DNA of 64,000 nt from Polytrichum commune. Its lineage: Eukaryota > Streptophyta > Polytrichopsida > Polytrichales > Polytrichaceae. A program made the translations under genes and the position numbers. The stretch lies in the NCBI GenBank assembly GCA_950295325.1, contig OX485803.1, positions 76,213,554 through 76,277,553 of the forward strand. Direction: 5' to 3'. The stretch's first letter is position 1. Every line of letters begins with the position of its first letter. Below, one piece after another: positions 1 through 11,999 of this stretch. The notes under the pieces are model-generated. The model saw nothing but the letters and a program-made list of their open reading frames with translations. It ran no database searches and was not told where the DNA came from.

Positions 1-23
1 GTTATCGTTGTTTAAGATTGAAT

Positions 24-700
24 TCAAAACCTCTTCATTTGCATATCGATAACATAAAATACTATGAGGACACCATCGTCATACAAGATGGACTTGCATA
101 AAGACATTGTTGTAATCATCCGGTTCTTATCATATTTATTCCATAGAGGAATTTCAGTAGGTTTATTTGAAAGGTTGAAGTCAAGACTGTCGGGGAATTG
201 GAGAAACACCAAGTCAACACTGAAGGGGGTCGGACTTTCCATCACATAAAATTTCCACTTGTTGTTGAACTAGAATATCACAACACATCACAAAATAGAA
301 ATTAGAAACAAAACCAAATCCAAATGGAAGTAACATTAATAGAATATATAAAAATTTAAGATTACATACGTTTTTAATAAATACCCACTCTTGGATCGAC
401 TCAGAACGGCTTACATCCACCCTTTTAGACTTGTTCCAGATAACAGTAGATCAAGCAAAAGAGAATATGAAAAAATTCTTCAGTGAAATAATGATTTTCT
501 CAAAATATTCATTGTTGCACGATGAATAGCATCATAGATACTCGAGTAATGAAATTCCAATTAATTGCACCCATAATTTTTAAAATTTTGTTTCCAAGTG
601 TACAAGTGTATTCTTATCCAAATCATTAAAAAAAACAATCAGTTCTTCAGGTTGTGAAATTTTTGATTGAATTTGTCTTTTTTTTCATTAATTTTTTTTT
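24..700 (-). pseudogene. Decayed gene fragment, possibly with a methyltransferase-like end
   Basis: On the minus strand, positions 245 to 24 read as a 73-residue frame with protein-like composition, containing FLQFPDSLDF and then CKSILYDDGVLIVFYV. The second stretch resembles the late beta-strand of Rossmann methyltransferases, where a GG/DDG turn precedes a hydrophobic strand. A possible 3' splice site (ATTCTAG) lies just upstream at about 270. Further upstream, to about 700, protein-like pieces such as ISQPEELIVFFNDLDKN and SRSESIQEWVFIKN appear but are interrupted by stops. I do not recognise the family, and the methyltransferase reading is weak. A fast-evolving live gene running off the window edge is also possible. 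Confidence 0.25.
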
Positions 701-2467
701 CTTTACGACGTTTTGTCTTTTTTGGTTCTAGCTCTCGAAGTTTGAGCTATACAATTTGCGCTTGTAAAATGAAGCTCTGTTGTAACGCACTTGTGCGGAA
801 TAAAAATACAATAAAAATATATACACACAAAAATATTAAGAGCCAAATTTTGGATAACCATTTAACAAATGTAATGAAAAAAATTAAAAAATAAATAAAT
901 AGTAGGTTGTCCATGTATAGTGCATGTTTCATAGCAAGATCAATATTGGGTTGCTCATGCCAAACATTATGTTTTTTACTTTCCCACTTTTAAATTCATA
1001 ATAAAATATTGAATTGAAAGCTGCAAACTTTCAAGTATAGATTTACTTAGAGAGAGTACGGATATATGTTGGCAATTGAAAATGATATGAAATAATATTG
1101 TGAAGCTCTACAATAATAAAATTTTCTAACTGTATTCAATATGTAGATTTTAATAACCAATCATCAAGTGCAAAATCAAAGAGGAACGATTTCGGAAAAT
1201 GCAATGCATCTTTGTGAAATCTATTGTCATTCCCAAATTTGAGCCATCTAACTTTGATATCTGCATCAAAATTACTGATGGCAACACAATGAAATTCATG
1301 TTATAACATTTCAGGCACCGAAAATAATCCCTAGTGGTGTTTAACTTCTTCAAGGAAAACATGTGTGAGATTGATATCGGCAATCGCTAGTTGTTTAGTA
1401 AAACCAAAAAACAACATTTTCATGTTTTTTGTTGACAGCTATGGACATTGCTTTTGAAATTCCTTCTAACATTTTTTCAAGGGAATAAATTTAATTATAA
1501 TGGTTGAGAGCATTATCGCTAGCCTCAGCAAGTTTTTACTGAATAATGAAACAAAAAATCCCACAAATTATGGATACATATATATATATGTGATGTGAAT
1601 ATGAATAAATATACAGTACATAGTCGGGACAATTTTGTGAACTTACACTATACATGTAATCCAAAAAAATTGGTTGTGTTAAATATTACCACGTTTTGAC
1701 AAACTTCTTTTCATATCATTATAATTTTTTTGATTTAATTTTTTTCTTAAAATTGTTAAAGGCATGTTGCCAATGTTTTGCATCCGATGTAAAGTGTGCA
1801 CCAAATTGGTAGAAACGTAAGAATTCTCTGTAGACTTGAAAAATTATTAGATTGATCATATTTAAGATGACATAATTTAACAAATATAATGTAATATAAT
1901 AAATAAATAAATAAAACCAATAATTGAAAATCATATTTATTAATATCGTGCATAGTATTTAATAACCTTGGAATGTTGTCAGGCTGGAGGCTAAAATGAT
2001 AGAATTCATAATCTTTGGTATGTACACAGTCAATGTATTTTTTCTAAGCAAAAAACTTGTGATTACTATTCTACACAAAGAAAATTTTGTTCTTGTATGA
2101 TGTGAATGAAAAACTCTGCATCCAATTGAAATTCAAATACGGCATTGGCTTGAGTCCAAGATTGTGTCCACATACATAATTAATGTTGAAATAATATAAC
2201 CTCGATGTCAAAAGCAAATGAAGAACTTAAGTAACACTTAAAAAATAAGAAGGAAAAAAATCAAGAGCAAGTTAAGTTAAGTTAAGTTGAGAGGCAATGA
2301 AAGGCAAGATAAAAAAATTTAAAAAAAATCAAGAGATAATCTCGTCTTTTCTTGGGCTGCCCCAAAAATGCCAGGCGGCGCGGGAAAAAATGAGAGAAGC
2401 TAGAGGGGTCCCGGGAGCTTGTGCAAGAGAGGCTCATTAGGCACACGTAGAACAGGAGAGAGGTCAT
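701..2467. other. AT-rich intergenic DNA, no recognisable gene
   Basis: The stretch is strongly AT-rich with many homopolymer A/T runs. A 77-residue minus-strand frame at 1,150-1,383 could be another piece of the decayed gene at the window start, but it has no recognisable motif. A short TTAAG(T) repeat sits near 2,270-2,290. Base composition rises in GC from about 2,340, just before the decayed gene that starts at 2,468. Confidence 0.5.
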
Positions 2468-5106
2468 GTGCCGCACACTAAAGAAGATGCAGAGGTTATC
2501 AAACTTTCAGACGATACCACGTTTGATATAGAGGGTCACCAAAACCAAGATTTAGGGGAGGATAATTCTTGGTTTGATCAGCTCCATACCCAACCCCAAT
2601 CCCTGCGCTCATCTGAGCTAAGGGTTGAACAAAATGACGATGCTCCACTTCATGCAAATATGGGTGATGAGGACGAAGAAGAATTAGCAGTACTTGATCA
2701 AATGGAGGAAGGACGTAGGGTAAGGTCATTAAACCTTAATCTACTGGAAAGAGGAGAAGAGGCGGTTCTAGGACATTTTGTGGACAAGGTGTTTAGTGAC
2801 CTTTACGATGAAGTTGAGGCTGAACCTGAAGGGCCAGTCGCAGAAGAAGGGCTAGCTGCTGAAGGTGAAGTGCTAGCAACAGACTGTGAACAACTAGCTG
2901 CAGAAGGCGAATAGCTAGCCAGACAAGGTTATCAGTTGGCCGCACAATGTTATAGGCTTGTTGTTGAAGGTGAATTGCTAGCAGCAGAAGCTAAATATTT
3001 TGCCGTACAAGGTGAACAGTTAGCCATACAAGGCTATCAGCTGGCCGTACAAGGCTATGAAATTGCCGCAGAAGGTGAACAACTGGCTGCACAGGGCTCC
3101 CGGCTAGCCACAGAAAGTATCCGGCTAGCCTCAGAAGCAAAAGGGCTAGCTGTAGAAAATTATGCACTAGTTAAAGATCTAATCGCAGACGAACAAGTGC
3201 CAGGTGAAGACTTAATTGCATAAGAACTTGTAGTAGGTGAAGACCTAATTGAACCAAAACTTGATCCGGTATTATAGTCAATTGTACCAGATGCTACACT
3301 TGTTGTAGACCTAATTGCAGAAGATTTTGCGCCGGGTTTAGAGCCAATAGTACAAGAACCTACTCTTGTACCAAAGCCAGTTGTACAAGAACATGAGCAT
3401 GTACCAGAGCCGATTGCTGAAGATACTCAACGACTTCCTAATTTTCGCCAACAACGCAATACGCTGCGATATGTATATCAGCCCTTAGTCCTTCATTCTT
3501 CCAGACCTTGTGACCATTTGCAATCCTTTCGCCCAACTATGGGTCAATTTGCAGATGGTAGGGAATTGGGAGAAATTAAGAATCCTCAACATATGGATAT
3601 CGATGCAGCTTGCTTCATGATGTTATCTTAAGATATGCCTTTGTTGTTGGGAGCCATAACACGGCCAGGCAATCGTAAAGTAAGGCTTAGAGATTTTGAA
3701 GGTTTTAGGGATTGGTTGCATATAATTTCAGATCCAATTGTCGTTAGGATCTTTGCTAGTGAAACAGACGTCGAGAAGGAGTTAACCAAGATTAAAATTC
3801 TAAAAGCCCTTAAAATTAGTTTTGGCATCACTTTGACTAAAAATTCAAATAGTTTCATATTGTCTAGAAATCAAGTGAATGTCTTTACCATTGTTATGGC
3901 AGAAGCTCTTTATATCAGAGGTATTAGGATATGTAGAGTAGGATTTTTTGGAATGAAGATGCCAATAGGTATAGCTGAACCCCTTATAGATAATTTGGTT
4001 TAGCGTTACTTAGAATCTTTGATTCCAAAATTAGATACTTGAGTTTTACATCATAAGAGTATATTTGATATTGTAATTGTCACTCCTACGGAGAGTATGG
4101 AGTTTTATTCATTTGACATTGATCAAAGGCACGTAAAAAAATATCGCGAGGAACAAATGCACAAGATATGCAACCAATCAAAATTCGGCTCTTTATCTTT
4201 CACGCCAACGAAATTTGGGGAGATCAGACAAATCAAGACCTATCAAAAATTGATTCACGTGGTGTTATCAGTCATCCCAAGAGATTATTTGGATGACATG
4301 CCAATAATCATGTATACATTTCATATTTGAGCTCTACAATTACGAGCGTTGTTGCAGATGTTAGAGCTAATGCAAATTATGACACGTAACATAGAAATTA
4401 AGAAAACTAGATTGGAAGTCACTGTGCAACATGTGAACACAGTGCAGGTTGCTCGTCACATGTGTAGCGAGTTAGATATCTCGCGTGTGCAAGGTGTAGA
4501 AAATATGCTAGAAGAAATTTTTGATAGAATACTTATAAGGGTCCAAATTTAATCCAAGCTTTTAAGGATAGCTTAGAAAAATTGGAAGCTGCAATGCGGG
4601 GTCTTGCGAATGTTGTTGTGCCTCCAATACGCATTCGTGCTGCGTTGACTTTGGCTCGGCACACGATTGGTTGGAGCGGAAAGAATATAAAACGTCAACT
4701 TTGACAAGCAAAGTCTTGGGAGGATAGAGAAATTAGAGTATGAATTAGGAGACAAGATGTTGACCACGTTTATGACGGTTACAAGTTAGATGATGCTGAA
4801 ATGCGTGCCAAAGTGGCTGAGTTTTTGGATCGTGCAAGGTGGTATCATCATCCAAGACTTCGTGATTAAAGTAGTGAAACATTGTTGTTAAGAAGAGATG
4901 ATGGTCGTGCATTTTGGCCAAAGCAAAATATTTACGATGATCGTATTGGAGCTACACGATATTTTATAGAAAAATGGGGCAAACTGGAAAATACATGTAT
5001 GGTGCCGACCAGAAACATCTTCATTATCTGGATCACCCTGATCCTCATCCTCTTCCGATTGATATACGGTTTAAGATTTAGGCGTTATTCTGTTGATATA
5101 ATTTAG
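2468..5106 (+). pseudogene. Decayed protein-coding gene with acidic N-terminus and heptad repeat region
   Basis: One frame stays protein-like from the ATG at 2,468 to about 4,550 despite in-frame stops at about 2,912, 3,221, 3,272, 3,629, 4,001, 4,040 and 4,328. At about 4,550 the coding frame shifts by one and continues to 5,106 with further stops near 4,702, 4,741 and 4,867. The predicted product has an acidic N-terminus (residues 1-130), a region of about 7-residue repeats (LAAEGEQ-like), a Val/Pro/Glu-rich stretch, then a globular part with pieces such as FEGFRDWLHIISDP, ARHMCSELDISRVQGVENML and FWPKQNIYDDRIGATRYF. Most stops differ by one C-to-T change from a sense codon, which fits a silenced, methylated locus. 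I do not recognise the family; a transposon-borne gene or a lineage-specific family are both possible. No intron is needed to keep the frame. Confidence 0.6.
2830..3170 (+). repeat. Degenerate 21-bp (7-codon) tandem repeats inside the decayed gene
   Basis: About 15 imperfect units encode variants of GEQLAAQ / GYQLAVQ, spaced 21 bp apart. The units alternate Gly-Glu and Gly-Tyr with Leu-Ala, a pattern suited to a long amphipathic helix. The stop near 2,912 (TAG) falls where sister units carry CAG or CAA, so the repeats themselves show that this stop is secondary. Confidence 0.75.
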
Positions 5107-6963
5107 GGTATAAAATATTTTTCTTTATTTTCTTTAAATATTAGTATTATATGGTTCAGGGTTTAGTAGAATATGGTAGATTCATTACTTGTATAAATTT
5201 TAAATATATTACAATACATTAAATAAGAATTAATATATATTTTGTATAAAGATCAGTCATTATTTGTAAGGCTCTGATGAAAATCGTATATTATATTTCT
5301 TATATAAATTCATAAATAGGGTAAAATAGATTTTTTTAAATGTTTTTATAGTCTATGAATATCAGTCATTATATGTAAGGGTTTGAACAAGATAATACAT
5401 TCATTGCTAATACAAATTTACGAATACTTTATAAAAGACTAACTAAGAAATTATCTTTATATCCTATGAATATCAATTATCATGTGAATTTTGGTGAAGT
5501 GGAGACCAACTACGAGTGACCATTAGCCAGCAATGACCACTCATGTACACCTTATGGGGATTTTTGGAATCGACCATAGACCATAAAAAAACGGCTGATA
5601 TTGAGATATGAAAGTAATTTGTGGTTGAAGTTTGTCTCAATAGTGGTGTCTCAATAGTGGCCCGCAATGGGCCCGCTATAATACTCGGTGTGGCCCTCAC
5701 TCTCTATAAGTCTAGACCTAATTCTATCCTACGCCCGGTAATCTTCCACCGTGGCATCGTAATAAATCAACAATAGAATCTGCGTAACAATGGATTCACC
5801 TTATTAAATTTACCACAATAACCCTTTCATAATTAACATAAGATGAAATTTTAGGATCAATTCTTTCGTAACACCTAAAACCTAGAGCATTCGTTCTTTC
5901 TTCATAACTTATAGCCAATTAAAAAATTGAGTACATATATTATATCAATAGATCCCTCACGAAAATGCACCCAAAATATAATTATCCCGCTCTTGAAAAG
6001 ACCAAGTTTCTACTGCAAATTTGCCTATCAAAGAGTGATGGTCAAAATTCTAATATAAATTAGTTTTTTGATGATAAGTTTTTGTAAACATCAAATTGAA
6101 AGGTGCGTAATAGCTCATTGAAATTGCCCTTTCAAAGAGCCCAAAATGGACTATTCAATTGTACACATTCATCACGATTTGCAGAAGAAAATTTATTTTG
6201 AAGTGTTTTGCACCAATAAAAGTTAACTTTAGTATTTTGCTTATAACTTTCTACTGCAATGGAATTATAAGTTCTACCTTACATCATTAGATTGACCTTG
6301 AAATTACATTCAAGATGCATATATCACTCGATCAAATCGCTGAAAAAATCACTCGAAATTGTTCCGCAAAGTTTGTTATTAAAACCCAAAACCAGGTTAA
6401 GTTTGTTCATTATAACTCCTAAACTTCAATCATCAAATTAGAAATTGAGTATGGTCTCAAAAGAAACGCCTTGTACAAACGTATCAATACATATCCAATT
6501 TGCTAATATTGAACAAAAATTAGGACGGATATTTGCATTTGTTATGTGGGGCCCACCATGATATTTACATACAATGTCATATATTCGTTGTGTGGGCCCC
6601 ACCACGACCTATTGCATGCGGGCCCGACAATAAGATTGGATTTTTTAATCCATGCCATTATATGTGGACCCCACAAATGGTCTTTTAGGACAACCACAAT
6701 ATCCTACCCTTTTAAGTCCTTAAAGTCAACAAAAGTATTTAAAAAAAAAATCAACACAAATTAAAGGAAGTAAAACCTCTCATAACTCCTAAATACAGAT
6801 AGATTAGGGAAATGTTTTTACAAATTCAGATTCTTTATGCCTTAAAATGAGGTGGGGTACATACCTTTAAAACTTTCATCACCCCTTTTAATTTAGCAGC
6901 AATTGCCATTTTAAAATGTTAGCTTTGACTGCCTATAAATACCCATCACCACCTTTGAGGGAA
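5107..6963. other. Intergenic DNA with GTGGGGCCCAC-type palindromes
   Basis: I see no gene. Between 6,545 and 6,680 the short palindromic motif GTGGGGCCCACC or a close variant occurs several times, which is why a 72-residue plus-strand frame appears at 6,546. Part of 6,770-6,860 is loosely repeated at 8,395-8,470, so this DNA may be an older repeat into which the transposon at 6,972 inserted. Confidence 0.4.
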
Positions 6964-6971
6964 CTTTGTGG

Positions 6972-8282
6972 CTCGGGGGGGGCACTGGCGAAAAACGTAG
7001 GAACTACGTGCGATAAAATATAGGGTCTTGTATAAAAATTTGGCGTAAAATTTGTAAAATTATTAGATGTAGTATAGGGTGCTCTGGGATTGTGAAACAT
7101 GATTATATGTAATATAGCATTTGACAAAACATGATTAAATTACCTAAGTGGTACATATAAAATAGCATGGAGAAAAAACTATAGTTTCAAAAATTAAATA
7201 CTTTGCCACCAAAATATGGCATGTTCTATATAGGAAGGGTTCAAAAGATAAGGGTGAAGGTTGGTACTAAGTGGGGCAATTGTTGGCAACCCATTGACTT
7301 GACGAAACGTGCAGTCCATAACGGAAATAGAGAAACGCTCTTCCCAACTGCTATGGCTTACCTCCATTGGTTCAAAAAACAGCCGGGTCTCAACAAATAT
7401 AAGTATGTTGAGAGTGACTGTGTGTGGGTTGATGTGGATGCTATTATCTCCACTGTGTCTCTAGTGTATGAATCAACTAGCAAAATCTACACCTTAGATG
7501 AGGTAGATGCAAACTCATTGAGTGAGTTCATTTCAAATAAAAAATTAAACCTGCTAAATTTGTACTATCTCACACATGTGGAGATATAATTTGGAAAAAG
7601 GGTTGAATGATCATTAGTATACCTTGAAATCTGTAGTAGTCATTTCACTTCGAGTACCCTCATATCTCCCACATGTGTAAATGGTAGCCTAGCTAGTTTA
7701 GGTGGATTTTGCTTGCATGGTGTGGGATTTTCCTCCAATGTGTAGGATTGGAAGATCAAGGCATCAATTGTAGGGCTTCTGCAAACCTTGTAAATGTGAC
7801 TTTGAGACACATGTGGTTGGCCTGTTCCCTAAGACCTCAAGGTTTCTAACTGTGTTATCCAACACAACTTTTATTCGTTGGCTCGTGTTGCTTAATGACA
7901 TGTAATTGCAATCTTTTGTTGTTATTGTTTAGTGTTTTGCTTTGCCTGGACTTCAGTGTGACCCTGAACCCTAAACCCTAGTAAATGTTTGTTTCTCTTA
8001 CTCTGTACACGTGCTTCTAACGAGAATTCTACTGTATCATACACTTTAAGGAATGGGGGCAATCAGGGGGAAAAAATTACATATAAGTAATATAGGGTAC
8101 CATAAAATCAACCATCCAAGAATTTATAATTACCAATAGGGTGCAAATAATCACAACAATTTACCATTATTTCAAAAATTAGCATCCCTTATAATCCTTT
8201 CTCATAGGTAAATAGCCCCCATTTTAATAGGTCATTATCGCAGGTGTATGCAAAATATACAAGGGAGTGCCCCCCCCCCGAG
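6972..8282. mobile_element. 1,311-bp terminal-inverted-repeat transposon with G-run ends, 8-bp TSD (hAT-like)
   Basis: The left end reads CTC, eight G, CAC; the right end is the inverse, GTG, ten C, GAG. The element is flanked by a perfect 8-bp direct repeat CTTTGTGG at 6,964-6,971 and 8,283-8,290. An 8-bp target duplication with short TIRs is typical of the hAT superfamily; that assignment is an inference, as no transposase is visible inside. Subterminal ATAGGGT motifs occur near both ends (for example about 7,020, 7,074, 8,091, 8,138). A 128-codon open frame followed by UTR-like DNA fills the middle. Two relatives are in the window, at 10,574 (left end only) and 27,150-27,495 (complete, short). 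Confidence 0.8.
7203..7589 (+). CDS. Passenger ORF inside the G-run transposon, unknown function
   Basis: The open frame has 128 codons, starts at TTG or at the internal ATG at about 7,218, and ends in TAA. The composition is balanced and protein-like, with pieces such as KVGTKWGNCWQPIDLTKRAV and YVESDCVWVDVDAI. It has no DDE motif, hAT dimerisation motif or zinc finger that I can see, so it is unlikely to be the transposase. The T-rich stretch after it (7,600-8,000) resembles a plant 3' UTR, suggesting a captured host gene fragment carried by the element, as in Pack-type transposons. The source gene is not recognised. It may not be expressed, and a chance frame cannot be excluded. Confidence 0.4.
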   Translation: MPPKYGMFYIGRVQKIRVKVGTKWGNCWQPIDLTKRAVHNGNRETLFPTAMAYLHWFKKQPGLNKYKYVESDCVWVDVDAIISTVSLVYESTSKIYTLDEVDANSLSEFISNKKLNLLNLYYLTHVEI

Positions 8283-8540
8283 CTTTGTGGACCATCCTTT
8301 AAATATAACTAAAGACAACCATATAGGCTTTTGAAATTTGCAAGATTGCTTTATATAGCCCTTAGTCAACGACCCTAGACAAAAATCAACGGTGCTATAT
8401 CTTCCAAATTTAGATAGATTAGGAAAATGTTTTGCATATTTGAATTTCCCATACCTTAAAAATGCATATTTTAAATTAATGTAGTACCAAATTTAGTTTA
8501 TGAACCCTAATCCCATGCACCTTTACTAAATTTGAATTCA

Positions 8541-8636
8541 TTACTCATGTGTTACCGCTCATTGCTCATGTGTTACTGCTCACTGCTCATGTGTTACTGC
8601 TCATCGCTCACTATTCATTGTTCATCGCTCATAAGA
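8541..8636. repeat. Short tandem repeat of GCTCATGTGTTACT units
   Basis: About four degenerate units of roughly 20 bp built on GCTCATGTGTTACTGCTCA. They create the repetitive AHVLLL frame on the plus strand, which is not a gene. A related CACTGCTCA-rich patch occurs at about 41,965-42,005. Confidence 0.7.
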
Positions 8637-10573
8637 TAGCTTCCCTCGTTGCATGGGCCTCAATTGAACAATATCAAGTTAGGAATTGCTTTGGCCCTCT
8701 AACCCACTGGTTGCAAACCCCTTTGAAAAACAAATGTTCGCTATACCCAAACTACCCTTTCCAAGATGTAGCACTAAATCTACAATGAAAAGAATGCTAG
8801 AGGCACAATCCGGGCACAAACTCAAAAATATTCATGGGTCCCCTGAACGAGGTGTATTTGCTGAATAATGTTACAGAGGTCCAACGAAAATAAAGTTGGG
8901 AGAATCATAGCAACCTTTTTAGGTTTCTTTTGTTGGTTTTAAACAAGTCACCAAGAAGGGACGACTTCTCCACATGACTTGGTTGAGGTAATTATACACC
9001 ATAGCTTTTAGGCAAAGGTACCACATATCATGATAATTTTCTTGCCTTTTCTCAAAGGGCAGGCATGTGCTCATTGCTTACGACCTATCCCTTTGAGTTA
9101 GATCGTACAACAAGATCCTTTTGCAATGTAAAATGGGACTACATATTGGTGTACATTATAACTCATGATGGCTAGTTTGACAAAAAACCATGATGGACTT
9201 CATGCACACACACACACACACAGACATGTGTGTGTGTGTGTGTGTGTGTGGAAAGACATATTTATGAAGCTATTTAGGACTTAATTGTTATATGATGTTA
9301 GTGGGCATTTGAAAAGTCTCAAGTCTTTAAAGATGTCTTAAAAATTATCTACTAACATCAATTATATAATCCATACTACATTCGTGAATTCTAAAGAGAA
9401 TATTATACATTTTTACTACACAAGTTGAAAATAATAAGCCAATATATATGTTTCATAGGGACCATAACCTTGGATATGTAATTGATACAAAACTCCCCTA
9501 TATGATGTAAACATTTGGTAAGACAATATTTTTTTTCTCTAAACCTCTTGTTATTAGTATTATATCATATACATGAGTCTTATTTTATATGATGCAAAGA
9601 TTATTGAGTGTAGGATTTATTGTAACTTATTGATGGGTTATAAAAATTACAGTGGGACATTAAAATAAGGACATTGTAGTTTGCTTACACCTTGTAGTGG
9701 TTGGATCTCCCCATTTGTAGACCAAAACTTGCTAATGAATGAAAGTCAATGGCAATCACACTTTCATTTGACATCCTTGAGTGTAGATTTAACGCTATCA
9801 TGATGTCAGTTGTTTTTGGCATTATTGGAAGTCAATAAGACTAGAGATGAGATTGCACAAGCATATAGACATACACAAAGGCATATGAACAATGCTTGGA
9901 GTGAGATGATCTCATGCTCTCCTTGCTTTGCCTTTTATTGCTTTTCTTATTTTCTTTGGTTCATACAAACAATATGGGATAGCTCTTATCCCTCTTCGGA
10001 CTAGCTTTGTGGCTTTATTCTAAAATTATTGTTTCTCATGCCTCTTCCATTACATTTCTATTGATTACAAGCAATCTAGTGCTCTACCTTCTACATGTAT
10101 GACTATGGGGCTAACTTATGGAAAGTTGTCCCAATCTCTCACCTAGTTCTATCCTTTGTCGTTTGGTCTTCTAACACATGCCGAGGGGATAATGTTATAA
10201 ACATGCCCCCGATATGTTGATTGCTAATTCATCTAAAATCAAGCTCACTAGATTAAGCCAGGATCTTTGACCATGATTTAGGGGTTTTGATTTTCTACTA
10301 ATAAAACTTCATGTGCCCTATGTTAATAATCAACATTTTGACCCTCTCCCTCCCCTGGTTCGCCTTCTAATTCAATAGATTTTATGAAACTTCATCCATT
10401 ACCTATAAGATAGATTTCCATGTGCCATCCATTCTAGTGAAGAAATTAAACTATGCTAGGAATAACAAATGCATAAGGATATCAAATATGGGCTTTCCTA
10501 AATGTTTTCAATAACATACAACCATGATTGTTGATGGATACTTGCTTTAGGGTATGTGTGCCTAAAGTAACAC
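8637..10573. other. Gene-poor intergenic DNA
   Basis: No coding region or transposon ends were recognised, apart from the dinucleotide hairpin at 9,205-9,250. The small plus-strand frames at 8,549-8,868 and 9,810-10,004 have low-complexity or unremarkable content and no splice context that I can support. Confidence 0.4.
9205..9250. repeat. (CA)n-(TG)n inverted microsatellite
   Basis: A run of about nine CA units is followed, after AGACATG, by about eleven TG units. The two arms are complementary, so the locus could form a near-perfect hairpin. Confidence 0.9.
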
Positions 10574-10780
10574 CTCGGGGAGGTCGCTGGCAAAAATCGT
10601 AGAAACAACGTGCCATAAAAAAATAGGGTCTAATATATTCATTGTAGATAAATTTTGCAAAAAACATACATATGGTATAGGGGGTTTTTAAATAATGAAA
10701 TATGTTTACATGTAAAATATCATCACATATAAAATATCTAGTTTATCTAGTCAGTACATGTAAAATAGCATGAAAACAAT
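10574..10780. mobile_element. Left-end fragment of the G-run transposon family
   Basis: CTCGGGG at 10,574 is followed by about 200 bp matching the left end of the element at 6,972: GCTGGC then AAAAATCGTAG, AACGTGC, ATAGGGTCT and later TAAAATAGCATG occur in the same order and spacing. The G-run is shortened (CTCGGGGAGG), and no CCCGAG right end or duplication follows, so this is a truncated, older copy. Confidence 0.65.
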
Positions 10781-11999
10781 TATTAAGGGTAGTGGGTCTA
10801 GGGTAGGGTCCATGCTACTGTAGCTACTCTCATCTTCTCAAATCTGGGCCCACCTACTAACCTCCTCCTCCTAAAATCGATCTTCAATCCTTCGGTGACC
10901 AACACTTGCAGGTTAAAAGGTGATTTGGTTTGCACATGGAAGTCTAGTAGTCCATGTCATGGCCCTCCACATTCTAGTAGGCCACATTATGTGGTTAATT
11001 GGTGGCTTGTGCTTATCTACATGTGAACACCTCCGATCCATTATTATCGAGAATCTAGTGGGTGAGTGGCCCACATGGGAACTCACCCTTAGTGCCCACA
11101 TCTTTGGGTGCTCTTTATAAATAAGATTGATTGAAGTTGATTGTTGGTTGCAAGACATGGTAAACAAATGCACAACTTTCATATACCACAAGAGAATTGC
11201 ATTATATTGTCCTATTAGTCTAAGCCACATTAATCCTCAAGAGCCCCATTCAATTTCAACTCAAGTCAAATATCTATTTTAGGTAGATAAATAGATAGAT
11301 AGATAGATACGATGGTTGCCTATTAGAAAGGCAAGCAGAAATGAAGAGTCACTTTGTTTGAAGGCTACTATCATCACCTATCCTGGTGGTGCTTTAAGAC
11401 TAGGATTGACAAATCTTACATTTAAATTAGTGTGGGCATATTAATCATCTATTTGATAAATTGATGTGAGTGAGTATTTTATTTTATGCTATATTTGTTG
11501 AGGCACTGATAGCCCAAAGAACATAAGAAAGATCGATGCAGCACAATGAAGATAGACATTAAAGTTGTTATGAAGTGGACAAAACTAAATCTAAAGAGTG
11601 CCATCATTTACATGCATTAGAGGGAACAAAAAGTGTTTGTCAAAAATAAGACACATCAAGTTTAGAAAGTCAGTTCGACATATGCATCAACTTCCAGAGC
11701 CTCTTGAGCTTGTGTTGAAAGTTTGCTTACACATTTAGTAGCCACCACCTTACTCCAATATGAATCACTTCAATTGTACAATGTTCCAGCCAGTTGTTCC
11801 AAATCTGAAGGAGAAAGACAACCTTGTACAATTGTGCAAGGACTCGGAATTCAAGTAGAAATTATTTATCTGAGTATCTACATTGATACAAACTACTTGA
11901 CTTACAATACACCCAATTACCTTTACTATGTTGGTGCACATTCATCATGAATTTCAGAACAAAACATTCCTGTGGTCCAAATCAAATATAATACAAACC
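10781..11999. other. Intergenic DNA, no recognisable gene
   Basis: A short GATA microsatellite lies at about 11,285-11,310. The overlapping 105- and 66-residue frames at 10,913-11,230 on opposite strands look like chance frames. Nothing else was recognised. Confidence 0.4.

Noticed and set aside
7961-7981. Telomere-like ACCCTGAACCCTAAACCCTAG
   Set aside because: Only two to three units; such motifs are common in plant UTRs and promoters. Not an interstitial telomere.
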